From assembly GCF_000353285.1 (NCBI RefSeq), contig NZ_KB731324.1, positions 328,577 to 392,576 on the forward strand: a stretch of DNA of 64,000 nt, written 5' to 3'. The position numbers and the translations under genes were made by a program. Under the pieces are notes generated by a model. It saw nothing but the letters and a program-made list of their open reading frames with translations, was not told the DNA's origin and did not search any database. Every line of letters starts with the position of its first letter. The first letter of the stretch is position 1. Shown here piece after piece: positions 1-8,196 of this stretch. Origin of the DNA: Leptolyngbya boryana PCC 6306. Its GTDB lineage: Bacteria; Cyanobacteriota; Cyanobacteriia; Leptolyngbyales; Leptolyngbyaceae.

Positions 1-1
1 C

Positions 2-556
2 CAGCACGTTCATCTCACCGATGAGCAGTTTTATCAACTCTGCATCAACAATCCCGAATGGAACATTGAGCAGAACGCAAAAGGAGCCTTGATTGTTATG
101 CCCCCCGTGGGTGGAGAAAGTGGAGAGAGAGAAGCAGATTACATCATTGATTTAGGAAACTGGAATCGCCAAACTCAACTCGGAAAAGTCTTTAGTTCTT
201 CAACGATTTTCAGGCTTCCTAACGGTGGGAGCCGCTCTCCTGATGCAGCCTGGGTCGAATTGTCTCGATGGCAAGCCCTCACCCCAGAACAACGCAAGAA
301 ATTTCCGCCCATTGCTCCAGATTTTGTCATCGAATTGCGATCGGCGACTGATAATCTCACAACTTTGCAAGAAAAAATGCAGGAATATCTCGAAAGCGGA
401 GTCCGACTCAGTTGGTTGCTCAATCCCCAAAATCAACAAGTCGAGATCTATCGGCAAGGACAGGAAAAAGAAGTACGATCGCTGCCCACTCTACTTTCAG
501 GCGAGACAGTTTTACCTGGATTTGAGCTACAGGTCGATCGATTCATCGAAGAGTAA
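2..556 (+). CDS. Uma2 family endonuclease, 5' end outside window
   Basis: Partial gene: the reading frame is open from base 2 and begins in mid-protein (HVHLTDEQFYQLC), so the start codon lies outside the window; 184 residues are visible. The pattern is that of the Uma2/DUF820 family, a PD-(D/E)XK-type nuclease fold greatly expanded in cyanobacteria: an N-terminal LTDEQF segment, GGxSGxRE, PDAAWV near the middle, and PPIAPDFVIELRS with the acidic residue and E-x-R of the presumed catalytic core. The C-terminal SWLLNPQNQQVEIYR segment is also typical. The cellular role of these proteins is unknown; nuclease activity is inferred from the fold. A TTG at 89 could be taken as a start but would remove the conserved N-terminus. 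Confidence 0.85.
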   Translation, partial: QHVHLTDEQFYQLCINNPEWNIEQNAKGALIVMPPVGGESGEREADYIIDLGNWNRQTQLGKVFSSSTIFRLPNGGSRSPDAAWVELSRWQALTPEQRKKFPPIAPDFVIELRSATDNLTTLQEKMQEYLESGVRLSWLLNPQNQQVEIYRQGQEKEVRSLPTLLSGETVLPGFELQVDRFIEE

Positions 557-692
557 ACCGGATCATTCTCCTTCAAAGTGCGATCGCTCCATCTCAAAAC
601 CAAAGCAATCTCATTTTCAGATAGAACGACGTGCTGGAGATTGGTATACGATCTCGTCTTCTACAATGAGATTTGAAGATTGGAAGTGCAAA

Positions 693-2192
693 ATGGTAGA
701 TGCGATCGTCATTGGAAGCGGAATCGGGGGCTTAAGCTGTGCGGGGATTTTGGCAAAATATGGCTATGACGTTTTAGTTTGCGAAAGTCATGCGATCGCA
801 GGGGGAACCGCTCACAGCTTTGAGCGCAATGGATTTAAATTTGATTCAGGCCCATCGCTCTACTCGGGCATGTCCTACAGTCCATCTCCGAATCCGTTGC
901 GGCAAGTCTTAGATGCGATCGACGAAGATATCGAATGGCTGAATTACGACACTTGGGGATGTTGTCTGCCTGAAGGCGCGTTTGATACGCAAGTCGGGGC
1001 AGAACAGTTTTGTGAGGTTTTACAGCAACTCCGAGGCGAAAATGCAGTCGCTGAGTGGAAAAAACTACAACAGGTCATGGCTCCTTTGGCAAAAGCCGCG
1101 ATCGCGCTTCCACCTGCCGCTGTTCGATATGATTTCGGAGCCTTACTGAGTGTTGGACAATATCTTCCTAAGATGCTGCAAAATGCGATCGGACTTTCTC
1201 AAATTACAGGAGCGTTTTCGCCTGTCATGGATAAAGTTGTGAGTGATCCATTTATTCGCAACTGGATGGATTTACTTTGCTTTTTACTATCAGGATTACC
1301 CGCCGAGAGTACCAATGCGGCTGAAGTCGCTTTTATGTTTGCAGATTGGTATCGCCCGAATGTGCAGCTTGACTATCCAAAAGGTGGAAGTGGCGCGATC
1401 GTCGATGCTTTAGTTCGAGGATTGAAAAAGTTCGGCGGCAAGATTCGCCTCAATGCTCACGTTGAGAAAGTCTTAGTCGAAAATCAAAAAGCAGTGGGAG
1501 TAAAGTTGCGCAATGGAGAAGAACTGCGATCGCGCTATGTGATCTCAAACGCCTCAATTTGGGATACTTTGAAGCTCGTCAACAGTTCTGAATTTACTCA
1601 GCAACGCCAAGATACTCCGCAATGTGATAGCTTCATGCACTTGCACTTAGGAATTGATGGACAAAGTTTAGACCATCTAGCTTGCCATCATATCGTTGTC
1701 AATGATTGGAGCTTAGGCATTACAGCACCACAGAATGTTGTTCTAATTTCAATTCCATCCTTGCTTGATCGTGCACTTGCTCCGCCTGGAAAACATGCAA
1801 TTCATGTCTATACTCCCGGAAATGAACCCTATGAGATTTGGGAGAAGTGCGACTCTTATCCAGAACTCAAGCAACAGCGATCCGAAGTGATGTGGAAAGC
1901 TTTGGAACGAGTAATACCCGATATTCGATCGAGAACCGAATTGACCCTAATTGGAACACCCTTAACCCACGAAAGATTTCTCCGCCGACATCGTGGAACT
2001 TATGGGGCAGCAATTCGAGCAACAGATGGATTATTTCCTAGTGCTTTAACTCCCATTTCAGGCTTGCTCTGCTGTGGTGATTCAACTTTTCCGGGAATTG
2101 GATTACCTGCGGTAGCAGCAAGTGGAATGATTGCAGCAAATACGATCGCACCTGTTCGGAACCATTTAGAACTCTTGAAACAAATCCAATAA
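693..2192 (+). CDS. FAD-dependent oxidoreductase, CrtISO/phytoene-desaturase-like
   Basis: 499-residue flavoprotein. The N-terminus (MVDAIVIGSGIGGLSCAGIL) is a dinucleotide-binding GxGxxG motif, followed by an acidic end of the second strand (CES) and GGTAHSFERNGFKFDSGPSL, typical of the carotene isomerase, phytoene desaturase and retinol saturase group. The C-terminus has GLLCCGDSTFPGIGLPAVAASG, the second FAD-contact motif of that family. The substrate is probably a carotenoid or other polyene, but CrtISO proper cannot be told from its paralogues here. The frame stays open far upstream through the Uma2 gene; I chose the ATG at 693 because the Rossmann motif starts right after it (ATG 666 is the alternative). 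The stop codon merges with a terminator hairpin shared with the convergent dps gene. Confidence 0.8.
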   Translation: MVDAIVIGSGIGGLSCAGILAKYGYDVLVCESHAIAGGTAHSFERNGFKFDSGPSLYSGMSYSPSPNPLRQVLDAIDEDIEWLNYDTWGCCLPEGAFDTQVGAEQFCEVLQQLRGENAVAEWKKLQQVMAPLAKAAIALPPAAVRYDFGALLSVGQYLPKMLQNAIGLSQITGAFSPVMDKVVSDPFIRNWMDLLCFLLSGLPAESTNAAEVAFMFADWYRPNVQLDYPKGGSGAIVDALVRGLKKFGGKIRLNAHVEKVLVENQKAVGVKLRNGEELRSRYVISNASIWDTLKLVNSSEFTQQRQDTPQCDSFMHLHLGIDGQSLDHLACHHIVVNDWSLGITAPQNVVLISIPSLLDRALAPPGKHAIHVYTPGNEPYEIWEKCDSYPELKQQRSEVMWKALERVIPDIRSRTELTLIGTPLTHERFLRRHRGTYGAAIRATDGLFPSALTPISGLLCCGDSTFPGIGLPAVAASGMIAANTIAPVRNHLELLKQIQ

Positions 2193-2221
2193 AATACCCA
2201 GCACTCTCGCACTGGGTATTT
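2192..2221. terminator. Bidirectional terminator hairpin
   Basis: Perfect 10-bp inverted repeat AAATACCCAG (2192-2201) / CTGGGTATTT (2212-2221) with a 10-nt loop. It sits between two convergent genes. The A/T ends of the stem give a short U-tract in both directions. Confidence 0.7.
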
Positions 2222-2249
2222 GACTAGGAAGTTCACTCAAATTTGCGAA

Positions 2250-2792
2250 CTACTTTGCAACACCTGCTGGGAATTTGACTTCGTTCGGCGTTTCATTATC
2301 AGACTCAACGCGCTTACCTTGAACGAACGATCTCAACATCCAAGCCATTTCCTCATGTCCTTCCATCAATCCGGTGAGAAAATCAGCCGTTCCTTCATCA
2401 TGGAAATCTTCGGAACACTGATCAATGTGCTGACGCAAATTGCGAATAATTTGCTCGTGATCGTCTACTAGGTTGATCACCATTTGAGAAGAAGAAGGAA
2501 CGTCACCAGTATGTTCCTTAATCGACGAATATTGGATAAAACCAGCAGCGGTTCCGACAGGGTACTCACCCAAAGCGCGAATCCGTTCAGCCGCTTGGTC
2601 GATCGATTCATTCAGAATAGTATATTGCTCTTCCCAGATTTGGTGTAGCGATCGAAACTCAGGACCAGTCACATCCCAATGATATTTCTTTGTTTTGATC
2701 AATAGCAGATTCATGTCTGCCAAATCACGATTCAACAGTTCACAAACGCCTTGACGCTGTTCATCCGACAAACCAATATTAATCTTACGCAT
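2250..2792 (-). CDS. dps: Dps family DNA-protection/ferritin-like protein
   Basis: 180 residues, normal Dps length. The ferroxidase-site segment KYHWDVTGPEFRSLHQIWEEQY is present at about residues 36-57, with the conserved H-W-x-x-x-G and the downstream D/E residues; the C-terminal helix bundle (GLMEGHEEMAWMLRSF) is intact. Members form dodecamers that oxidise and store iron and shield DNA during starvation and oxidative stress. The longer C-terminal tail (GKRVESDNETPNEVKFPAG) is found in cyanobacterial DpsA-type proteins. It is a single gene, convergent with the oxidoreductase on its left; about 110 bp of non-coding DNA separate it from the next Uma2 gene. Confidence 0.92.
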   Translation of the reverse strand: MRKINIGLSDEQRQGVCELLNRDLADMNLLLIKTKKYHWDVTGPEFRSLHQIWEEQYTILNESIDQAAERIRALGEYPVGTAAGFIQYSSIKEHTGDVPSSSQMVINLVDDHEQIIRNLRQHIDQCSEDFHDEGTADFLTGLMEGHEEMAWMLRSFVQGKRVESDNETPNEVKFPAGVAK

Positions 2793-2904
2793 GGCAATTA
2801 CTCTTTATCTTCGGTTTCCTTGACTAGTTCACCAAATTCCACCGAGAACAGCATCAGTCGCAGGAAAGAAGGCAGCGATCGAGAATCCCATCCTTGAGAG
2901 CGGT

Positions 2905-3492
2905 TTATTCTTGGTCAGCGCTAAAATCAACTTTGTCGTATAAGTCTGCAATCACGAACTGACAAGGCACAGAGTTCAACGAAACCGCTAAATTCTCATC
3001 TTCATAAGTTGTGGTCGTCCAAATGCCGTTATCGTCTTTAATTCGATGCTCAATCTGAACCTTGTACTGATCGATTAGCAAGTACTCTTGGAATTGCGCG
3101 ATCGTTTGATAAGCTTCAAACTTTTCCTCCCGGTCATAGCTCCGAGTGGATTTTGATAGAACTTCTGCAACAAAAATAGGATTAATCAAAGTATCGCGCC
3201 GACCTTCCTGATATTGAATGGGTTGCGGCATGACCATGACATCGGGATAGGTATAGATACGTTTCTTCGGAATCCAAAGTCGCTGATCCGTAATGTAGAT
3301 CTCATACGGTTTTCGCTTGAGGTCAATGCTTAATGCGATGTAAAGATTTCCAGCAATTTTATTGTGATTCGGAAGTCCACCTGTCATTAGAACAATCTCA
3401 CCGTCAATGTACTCATGCCGTTCCTCTGAGTGAATTTCAAATTCCAGGTATTCTTCGGGGGTGTAATCACGTTTTGAAGTTTGCAGAATCAT
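2905..3492 (-). CDS. Uma2 family endonuclease
   Basis: 195 residues from the ATG at 3492 (MILQTSKRDYTPEEYLEFE). The family signature is clear: YTPEEYLEFE at the N-terminus, RHEYIDGEIVLMTGG, then PDVMVMPQP and PIFVAEVLSKSTRSYDREEKFEAYQ, which carry the PD...E-x-(S/L) core of the Uma2 (DUF820) PD-(D/E)XK fold, and the C-terminal YLLIDQYKVQIEH strand. The frame is open upstream to 3582, but that would overlap the preceding gene and add residues without family character. It lies 31 bp downstream of the HTH/GrpE-like gene on the same strand, so the two may share a transcript. Function is known only by fold. Confidence 0.85.
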   Translation of the reverse strand: MILQTSKRDYTPEEYLEFEIHSEERHEYIDGEIVLMTGGLPNHNKIAGNLYIALSIDLKRKPYEIYITDQRLWIPKKRIYTYPDVMVMPQPIQYQEGRRDTLINPIFVAEVLSKSTRSYDREEKFEAYQTIAQFQEYLLIDQYKVQIEHRIKDDNGIWTTTTYEDENLAVSLNSVPCQFVIADLYDKVDFSADQE

Positions 3493-3523
3493 ACGATCGA
3501 CAGTCCCAACGAGAGTAGTTTTA

Positions 3524-4114
3524 TTATACGGGACTGACTTTGGCACGATAGAGCAATCGTTCTCCTTGCCGATATCCTGCATATCTCACTCGAACTAAAT
3601 CACCAGCTTCAGCCATGCCGCCCATCAATTGATGCTGCTGCGGGTCGTATGGAATTTCAGAACCGACGATCGCGCTTTGCTCAATTCCCCAATTTTGTAA
3701 AAGCTGCTCAATCGGACGAACTAAGGGTAAAAGCTTCACCGCAGGTGCTTGCGGATTTTGCTGAGCCGCATAAGCAGCAGCAGACCATTGCAGTAACCAA
3801 GGTTCTAAAGTTTGTAGACTCGATTGTTGGAACTCTTGTAGTAAAGTTTCTCGTTGTTCAGATAGCTGTGCTTTGAGCCGATCATATTCTTTTTGCAGCG
3901 ATGGAATCAGCTCGAACAGTGCTAGTAAATCTGCTAGGCTCAATTCTAACTTTATCGCAAACTGCGTGAGGGTTTCGAGCTTTAATTGTTGAAATTCGCC
4001 TTTGCGGATTTTGAGTAACTGTTTCTCAGAGATGCCCGTACGATCGCGTAATTCGCGAAAGGTTTTGATTTGACGCAATCGCATCAGTTCTCGAATTTGC
4101 GGTGTGTAGTCCAT
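3524..4114 (-). CDS. HTH protein with GrpE-like C-terminal domain
   Basis: 196 residues from ATG 4114 (a TTG at 4141 would add nine residues). Residues 1-60 form an XRE-type helix-turn-helix (FRELRDRTGISEKQLLKIRKGE). Residues about 65-100 (SLQKEYDRLKAQLSEQRETLLQEFQQ) predict a coiled coil. The C-terminal third (GSEIPYDPQQHQLMGG and VRVRYAGYRQGERLLYRAKV) resembles the beta-domain of the DnaK nucleotide-exchange factor GrpE, which has PFDPxxHxAV and GYxxGDRVLRPAxV. I read this as a DNA-binding domain joined to a GrpE-like module; whether it binds DnaK is unknown. It is divergent from the toxin-antitoxin pair and followed by a Uma2 gene. Confidence 0.7.
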   Translation of the reverse strand: MDYTPQIRELMRLRQIKTFRELRDRTGISEKQLLKIRKGEFQQLKLETLTQFAIKLELSLADLLALFELIPSLQKEYDRLKAQLSEQRETLLQEFQQSSLQTLEPWLLQWSAAAYAAQQNPQAPAVKLLPLVRPIEQLLQNWGIEQSAIVGSEIPYDPQQHQLMGGMAEAGDLVRVRYAGYRQGERLLYRAKVSPV

Positions 4115-4207
4115 GACAGCAAAAATACCAGATTGTCTCAACTTTACCAGCAGCGCGATCTCATGAGAATTTTGTTAGAATAGAGAATATGCGTATGAGT
4201 AGATATC

Positions 4208-4465
4208 ATGTCGCCAATCAAGGAATCTTTGCAGAATGCGATCGCCAATCTGAGCGAAGAAGATTGTGTGCAGGTGATGGGATTTATTCAGGATTTGCAG
4301 CATAAGTCAGAGAGTCACTATGTTGCAGACGAGGATTTATTTGAGTATGTGAATGGAGTTTTAGTCGTAAAAGCGACACTTGATGAGGGGGTAACACCTG
4401 AAGACATTGAGTTTGCAGTTGAGCAAGATCGAGCAATACGAGATAGGAAGTTAGAAGCTTGGTAA
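4208..4465 (+). CDS. Putative antitoxin of a VapBC-type pair
   Basis: 85 residues, acidic, no catalytic motif (ends AVEQDRAIRDRKLEAW). The assignment as antitoxin is by context: its stop codon overlaps the TTG start of a PIN-domain gene by 7 nt, the arrangement seen in VapBC modules. The N-terminal half (LQNAIANLSEEDCVQVMGFIQDL) resembles helical DUF-type antitoxins seen before PIN genes in cyanobacteria. The promoter probably lies in the 93-bp divergent gap, which contains TAGAAT near 4177. Confidence 0.6.
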   Translation: MSPIKESLQNAIANLSEEDCVQVMGFIQDLQHKSESHYVADEDLFEYVNGVLVVKATLDEGVTPEDIEFAVEQDRAIRDRKLEAW

Positions 4466-4896
4466 GAGTTTTATTTGATACGTCTGTTGTCATTGCAGCG
4501 ATCGTGCCTGTGCATCCGCGCCATTCGGAATGTCTTCCTTGGTTAGAGCAGGTTAAGTCAGGTGAAATTCAAGGTGTGATTGCGATTCGGTCTTACGCTG
4601 AGTGCTTTTCGACTTTGACAAATTTGCCGCTTCGTCCTCGGATTAGTCCAGCACAAGCACAACGCTTGATCACAGAAACTTTGAGTTCATTTGAAGCGAT
4701 CGTATTGACGATAGAGGATTATCAAGCTGCGATAGCTCAAATGGTCAATATGGGACGTGCAGGTGGAGGCGTTTATGATGCGCTGATTGCTCAAGCTGCC
4801 TTGAAAGCCGAAGTTGATACGCTTCTAACCCTGAACGCTAAGGATTTTACGCGATTGGGAGAATCAGTTTCTCGATTGGTACAAGTTCCAAGCTAA
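4459..4896 (+). CDS. PIN-domain ribonuclease toxin (VapC-like)
   Basis: 145 residues. PIN-domain acidic residues can be seen: D in LFDTSVVIAAI near residue 7, E in YAECF near residue 48, D in VYDALIAQAA near residue 112, and the C-terminal LLTLNAKDFTRL with N and D. These residues form the Mg-dependent RNase site of VapC toxins. The start is TTG at 4459, supported by the translational overlap with the upstream gene and by the first beta strand VRVLFDTS beginning right after it. It is followed by a strong bidirectional terminator and then by a convergent gene. RNA target unknown. Confidence 0.82.
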   Translation: MVRVLFDTSVVIAAIVPVHPRHSECLPWLEQVKSGEIQGVIAIRSYAECFSTLTNLPLRPRISPAQAQRLITETLSSFEAIVLTIEDYQAAIAQMVNMGRAGGGVYDALIAQAALKAEVDTLLTLNAKDFTRLGESVSRLVQVPS

Positions 4897-4943
4897 GCTT
4901 TTCTTCCTGCTTCAATAAAGCTAGCAAGTCGTAACAGAAAAAA

Positions 4944-4972
4944 CAGCGATCGTACTCTTAGCACGATCGCTG
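4944..4972. terminator. Terminator between convergent genes
   Basis: Perfect 10-bp inverted repeat CAGCGATCGT / ACGATCGCTG around a 9-nt loop, preceded by an A-run (useful for the leftward gene) and followed by CTCAATTT. Part of the stem is a GATCG core of the kind abundant here through HIP1 sites. Confidence 0.6.
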
Positions 4973-4998
4973 CTCAATTTGTAAGCTCAGAATAACGA

Positions 4999-6204
4999 CT
5001 AAAGTGGCTTGCTCACAATTCGTTCCAAAATCCAACGTCGATGTTTGATCACAAAGAAAATGTACAAGCCCAACAGGACTAACCAACAGAGATTTCCCAA
5101 CCCCGTATAAGTATTGATAATTTGGGCATTGCTCCAGTTATGAATCTCACTGAGTTGATTCATATCGCCAACTGAATCACCAGCAATCAGCGACCCCCAC
5201 GGAATCGATTCAGTTCCCTGTTTTACCGATCGCCAAAACGAGAAAATTGTCCAAAACGTATTTGCTCCCAAAAACATTGCAGGATATCGCCAGAAATCCC
5301 ATCGAAAGTAATCGGGAAGCCGAAAGTAAAAACCAGCAATCAGCAAAGCACTCAAATAAAACTCTCCGCCCACTCCTCCAAAAGACAGCCACATATCAAA
5401 GGTGTCTTCTGGCAACAGCCAAGTCATGCCAAACTGAATCACCGCACACACAATCGCCACAATCATCGTCGATCGCTTTTTCTCCCGCCATCCTGCTCGA
5501 AACAGCAAACCTAGGAGGATCAATCCCCCAAAATACACAAACAGCGATCGCTCAGGAATCACAGTTGTCCAGCCAAAGGGCAAAGGCAGTGCCCGTCGTC
5601 CTGAAAACCAAGCGATCGTGGCATGTCCAAATTCATGGATCCAAATTTGCAAAAAGATGAATACCCGGTGAAAGCCGATCGTATGCAGCAAAACAGCTAA
5701 ACTCATTGCGATCGGAAAGGCTAAGAACAACACATAGCGATTTTTAAACGAATACAGATCTAAATCATTTTTCTCGATCACATGTAGATCAAATTGCTTT
5801 TTCCAAAGAACAGCTTTCGACGATCGCATTCCATAAATCACGATCTTGCTTATCTCTTCTGGTAATTCCAATTGAGTGAGGTGCTGATATAACCGATCAG
5901 CGACCTCGGCTTTCCCATTTGTTTTGATATAAATTTGCAGTATTTCTTGCTGAATCCGAACCTGAAAGTGTTCTAAATTCAAGCGATGGAATAACTCAGT
6001 AATGGGATCTCGTGTCTGGGCAGTCTCGACGCTCTGATAAATATGTTCCTGAATTCGTTCATAGGCAGCTTTCAGCAACGCTTTTTCTTCTTTTGCCTCT
6101 TGCCGAATTGCTTGCATTAATCGCGCTGAATAAACCGCGTCAACATCTTCCATCGATGCGCCCAACTCTAATCCCAACACCTCGTAACATTTTGAAATTT
6201 CCAT
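4999..6204 (-). CDS. Membrane zinc-metalloprotease-like protein with degenerate J-like N-terminus
   Basis: 401 residues. Residues 1-55 (CYEVLGLELGASMEDVDAVY) look like a J-domain helix pair but lack the HPD tripeptide needed to stimulate DnaK. Residues about 60-150 are soluble and helical. From about residue 155 there are six or so hydrophobic segments, and one holds HEFGHATIAWFSGRRALP, an HExxH zinc site in a membrane setting like that of M50 (site-2) proteases; a further acidic ligand could not be fixed. The substrate is unknown. The gene is monocistronic, convergent with the PIN gene, with a 590-bp non-coding stretch upstream. Confidence 0.65.
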   Translation of the reverse strand: MEISKCYEVLGLELGASMEDVDAVYSARLMQAIRQEAKEEKALLKAAYERIQEHIYQSVETAQTRDPITELFHRLNLEHFQVRIQQEILQIYIKTNGKAEVADRLYQHLTQLELPEEISKIVIYGMRSSKAVLWKKQFDLHVIEKNDLDLYSFKNRYVLFLAFPIAMSLAVLLHTIGFHRVFIFLQIWIHEFGHATIAWFSGRRALPLPFGWTTVIPERSLFVYFGGLILLGLLFRAGWREKKRSTMIVAIVCAVIQFGMTWLLPEDTFDMWLSFGGVGGEFYLSALLIAGFYFRLPDYFRWDFWRYPAMFLGANTFWTIFSFWRSVKQGTESIPWGSLIAGDSVGDMNQLSEIHNWSNAQIINTYTGLGNLCWLVLLGLYIFFVIKHRRWILERIVSKPL

Positions 6205-6797
6205 AGCGGGACTTCTAGATCTTTACCGCTAGCGTTCCCGATCATTTCACCTGTGTACCCAATTATCTTGCCGTAGGGAAGTGGGGAGTTTGGAGTGGGG
6301 AGAAACCAGGCTCAGATGGCTCGCTATCTCCTTATCACAATCTCACAATCTATTGTGATGAACTACTAGCAAATCTATGAACGGTGCTCGTCGATCAACC
6401 CATTTTTAGAAAATCAACGGGCAATCAACGAGGAAAGAGATGACGATCGCGTTGAAAATTCTTTATTTTTTCGAATATTTCTTAGTTCTGAATTGCTCTT
6501 GTTGCCGAGGTTTTAGCGAATCGGGGCAGTAGATGCCAACAAATTTATTTAAAATAAATCATCAAATTGCATCGGATAGTAGTAAGATTTGAAACCACAT
6601 CAACCAGAATGTACTGATTAGCAAACGAGCTTGATTCGAGTGACCGAGTACTGACATATTAAGGGGTGCGATCGAACAAACTTGACTGAAGCCCATCGCA
6701 TCAGCGAGGCTTTTTTAGGCGCTCGATCAAATTTCATCTCCCTGGGTAATATACGGACTCTCGTAACCCCCAACGCGATCGTAAAGAGGAATTGTGA
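6205..6797. other. 593-bp non-coding interval
   Basis: No convincing gene. It contains an 8-bp inverted repeat ATCACAAT/ATTGTGAT at 6334-6359, an AT-rich stretch at 6538-6570 and a terminator-like hairpin at 6689-6716. Promoters of the two divergent genes should be here, and a small RNA ending at the hairpin is possible. Confidence 0.5.
6689..6716 (+). terminator. Terminator/attenuator-like hairpin in leader
   Basis: AAGCC-CA-TCGC / GCGA-GGCTT stem with loop ATCA and a two-base bulge, followed by a run of six T. It lies 82 bp upstream of the SGNH-hydrolase start on the same strand, so it may end a leader transcript or a small RNA. Confidence 0.45.
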
Positions 6798-8186
6798 ATG
6801 TTTTTTAGGTCTAGCCGAAAGTCCTCCTGGTCTAGCCGTTCTTTATACCAAAAGAAGAAGGCGGTGCCGAAGCGGTGGATCTTACTCTCCATTCCGCTAG
6901 TTCTACTGGGGCTGGAATTATTAACGCGGTTGGTCGTCAGTGCTACAGGCAAAACCGCAGAGTTGAACGCCTTTGAAGGCGAACCGCTGAATTTAACAGC
7001 CTACCGCTTGAAGTTTTTAGATGCGAAAGGGCAACCTTTTGACGGGTTGCCAGATCATGGGCAATTAGCAGCAAAACGCAGTCCTGTCATGGGCTACCGC
7101 TTAGTCGGCAATCAGCAAAATTCGGCTTGGAAAATTAATGATCAAGGGTTCCGCTCCGATCAGCCGATTAGCTTAGATAAACCCAAAGATGAAGTCCGAG
7201 TCTTCATTTTGGGCGGGTCAGCAGCGTTTGGGCAACTGAGCACCAACAATCAAAGTACGATCGCGGGTCAACTCGAAACTCGACTCAATCAACAAGTCGC
7301 GGCTCAGAAAGCGAGTCCGAATAAATTTCGACCGGATACGCTGCCTTACTTCGCAGATGAGCTAGAAAAAGCGCTAAAACTCCCGCCCCGAATTCGAGAA
7401 GCCCGCTACCGCGTGGTAAATGCCGCAGTTCCCGGCTATGCTTCTGGGAACGAACTCGCCCAACTGGCGTTTGAAATTTTGCCTTATCAGCCCGATGCGA
7501 TCGTTCTGATGAATGGCTATGCTGACCTTTTGGTTCCGAGTGCCCAAGAAGGAGCAGACATGCCTGGAACAGACGCCATGTTAGAAAGTGCGCCTCGGCA
7601 TTTGATGGCAGGCTTAGGCAATGGAATCCGTAACTTTTTTGATCAGTTCTATCTCGTTAAGGGGTTCCAATATTGGGTCTTACGCCCACAAGCTAGCTTC
7701 CATCAAATGATTCCGCCCGCATTTGATACATCTGTTCAAGATCACCTCACGGCAGATTCCAAAGAGCTAGAAAGACGTACCGATCGCTATCGTCAAAATC
7801 TCCAACAAGTGGCACGTCTCACTTCTGCTGCTAAAATTCCTTTATTTGTGGGACTTCAACCTGAAGTATCGATTCGCAGCGCAAAGCCTGCCGGACGAGA
7901 AAAAGAGATTCTAGAGCAGTTGGGGTCGCAGTACCCAGAGCAGATCAAATCAGGTTATACCAAGCTTCAAGGCTCGATCGAGCAGGTGAAAAAAGGCTCA
8001 CCTCAGCTCTCGACGCTGAATTTAGCTGAGATCGCGAACGGAACGCAGGGTGAAGTCTTCCAAGATGCCATTCATCTTACAGACACTGCAAATCGCGCGA
8101 TCGCGAATCGTCTCTTTGACACGATCACGCCCAAACTGCACGTGCAGCCGAAACCCTATGCAGGCGGTGATGTGCCGCCTTCCTAA
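6798..8186 (+). CDS. Membrane-anchored SGNH/GDSL-type hydrolase
   Basis: 462 residues. A basic N-terminus is followed by one transmembrane anchor (ILLSIPLVLLGLELLTRLVV, about residues 28-47); the rest is predicted extracytoplasmic. SGNH blocks can be traced: block I as GGSAAFG near residue 140 (Ser nucleophile), block II as AAVPGYASGNE, block III as NGYADLL in place of GxND, and the C-terminal Asp/His pair in FQDAIHLTDTANRAIA. Such proteins act as esterases or acyltransferases on polysaccharides or lipids; the substrate here is unknown. The start has AGAGGA a few bases upstream. It is convergent with the PPIG-repeat gene, with only 10 bp between the stop codons. Confidence 0.75.
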   Translation: MFFRSSRKSSWSSRSLYQKKKAVPKRWILLSIPLVLLGLELLTRLVVSATGKTAELNAFEGEPLNLTAYRLKFLDAKGQPFDGLPDHGQLAAKRSPVMGYRLVGNQQNSAWKINDQGFRSDQPISLDKPKDEVRVFILGGSAAFGQLSTNNQSTIAGQLETRLNQQVAAQKASPNKFRPDTLPYFADELEKALKLPPRIREARYRVVNAAVPGYASGNELAQLAFEILPYQPDAIVLMNGYADLLVPSAQEGADMPGTDAMLESAPRHLMAGLGNGIRNFFDQFYLVKGFQYWVLRPQASFHQMIPPAFDTSVQDHLTADSKELERRTDRYRQNLQQVARLTSAAKIPLFVGLQPEVSIRSAKPAGREKEILEQLGSQYPEQIKSGYTKLQGSIEQVKKGSPQLSTLNLAEIANGTQGEVFQDAIHLTDTANRAIANRLFDTITPKLHVQPKPYAGGDVPPS

Positions 8187-8196
8187 TCCTCATCCG

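Noticed and set aside
225-692. Long open N-terminal extension of the CrtISO-like protein
   Set aside because: It overlaps the Uma2 gene in another frame and has no family character; the Rossmann motif begins at 693.
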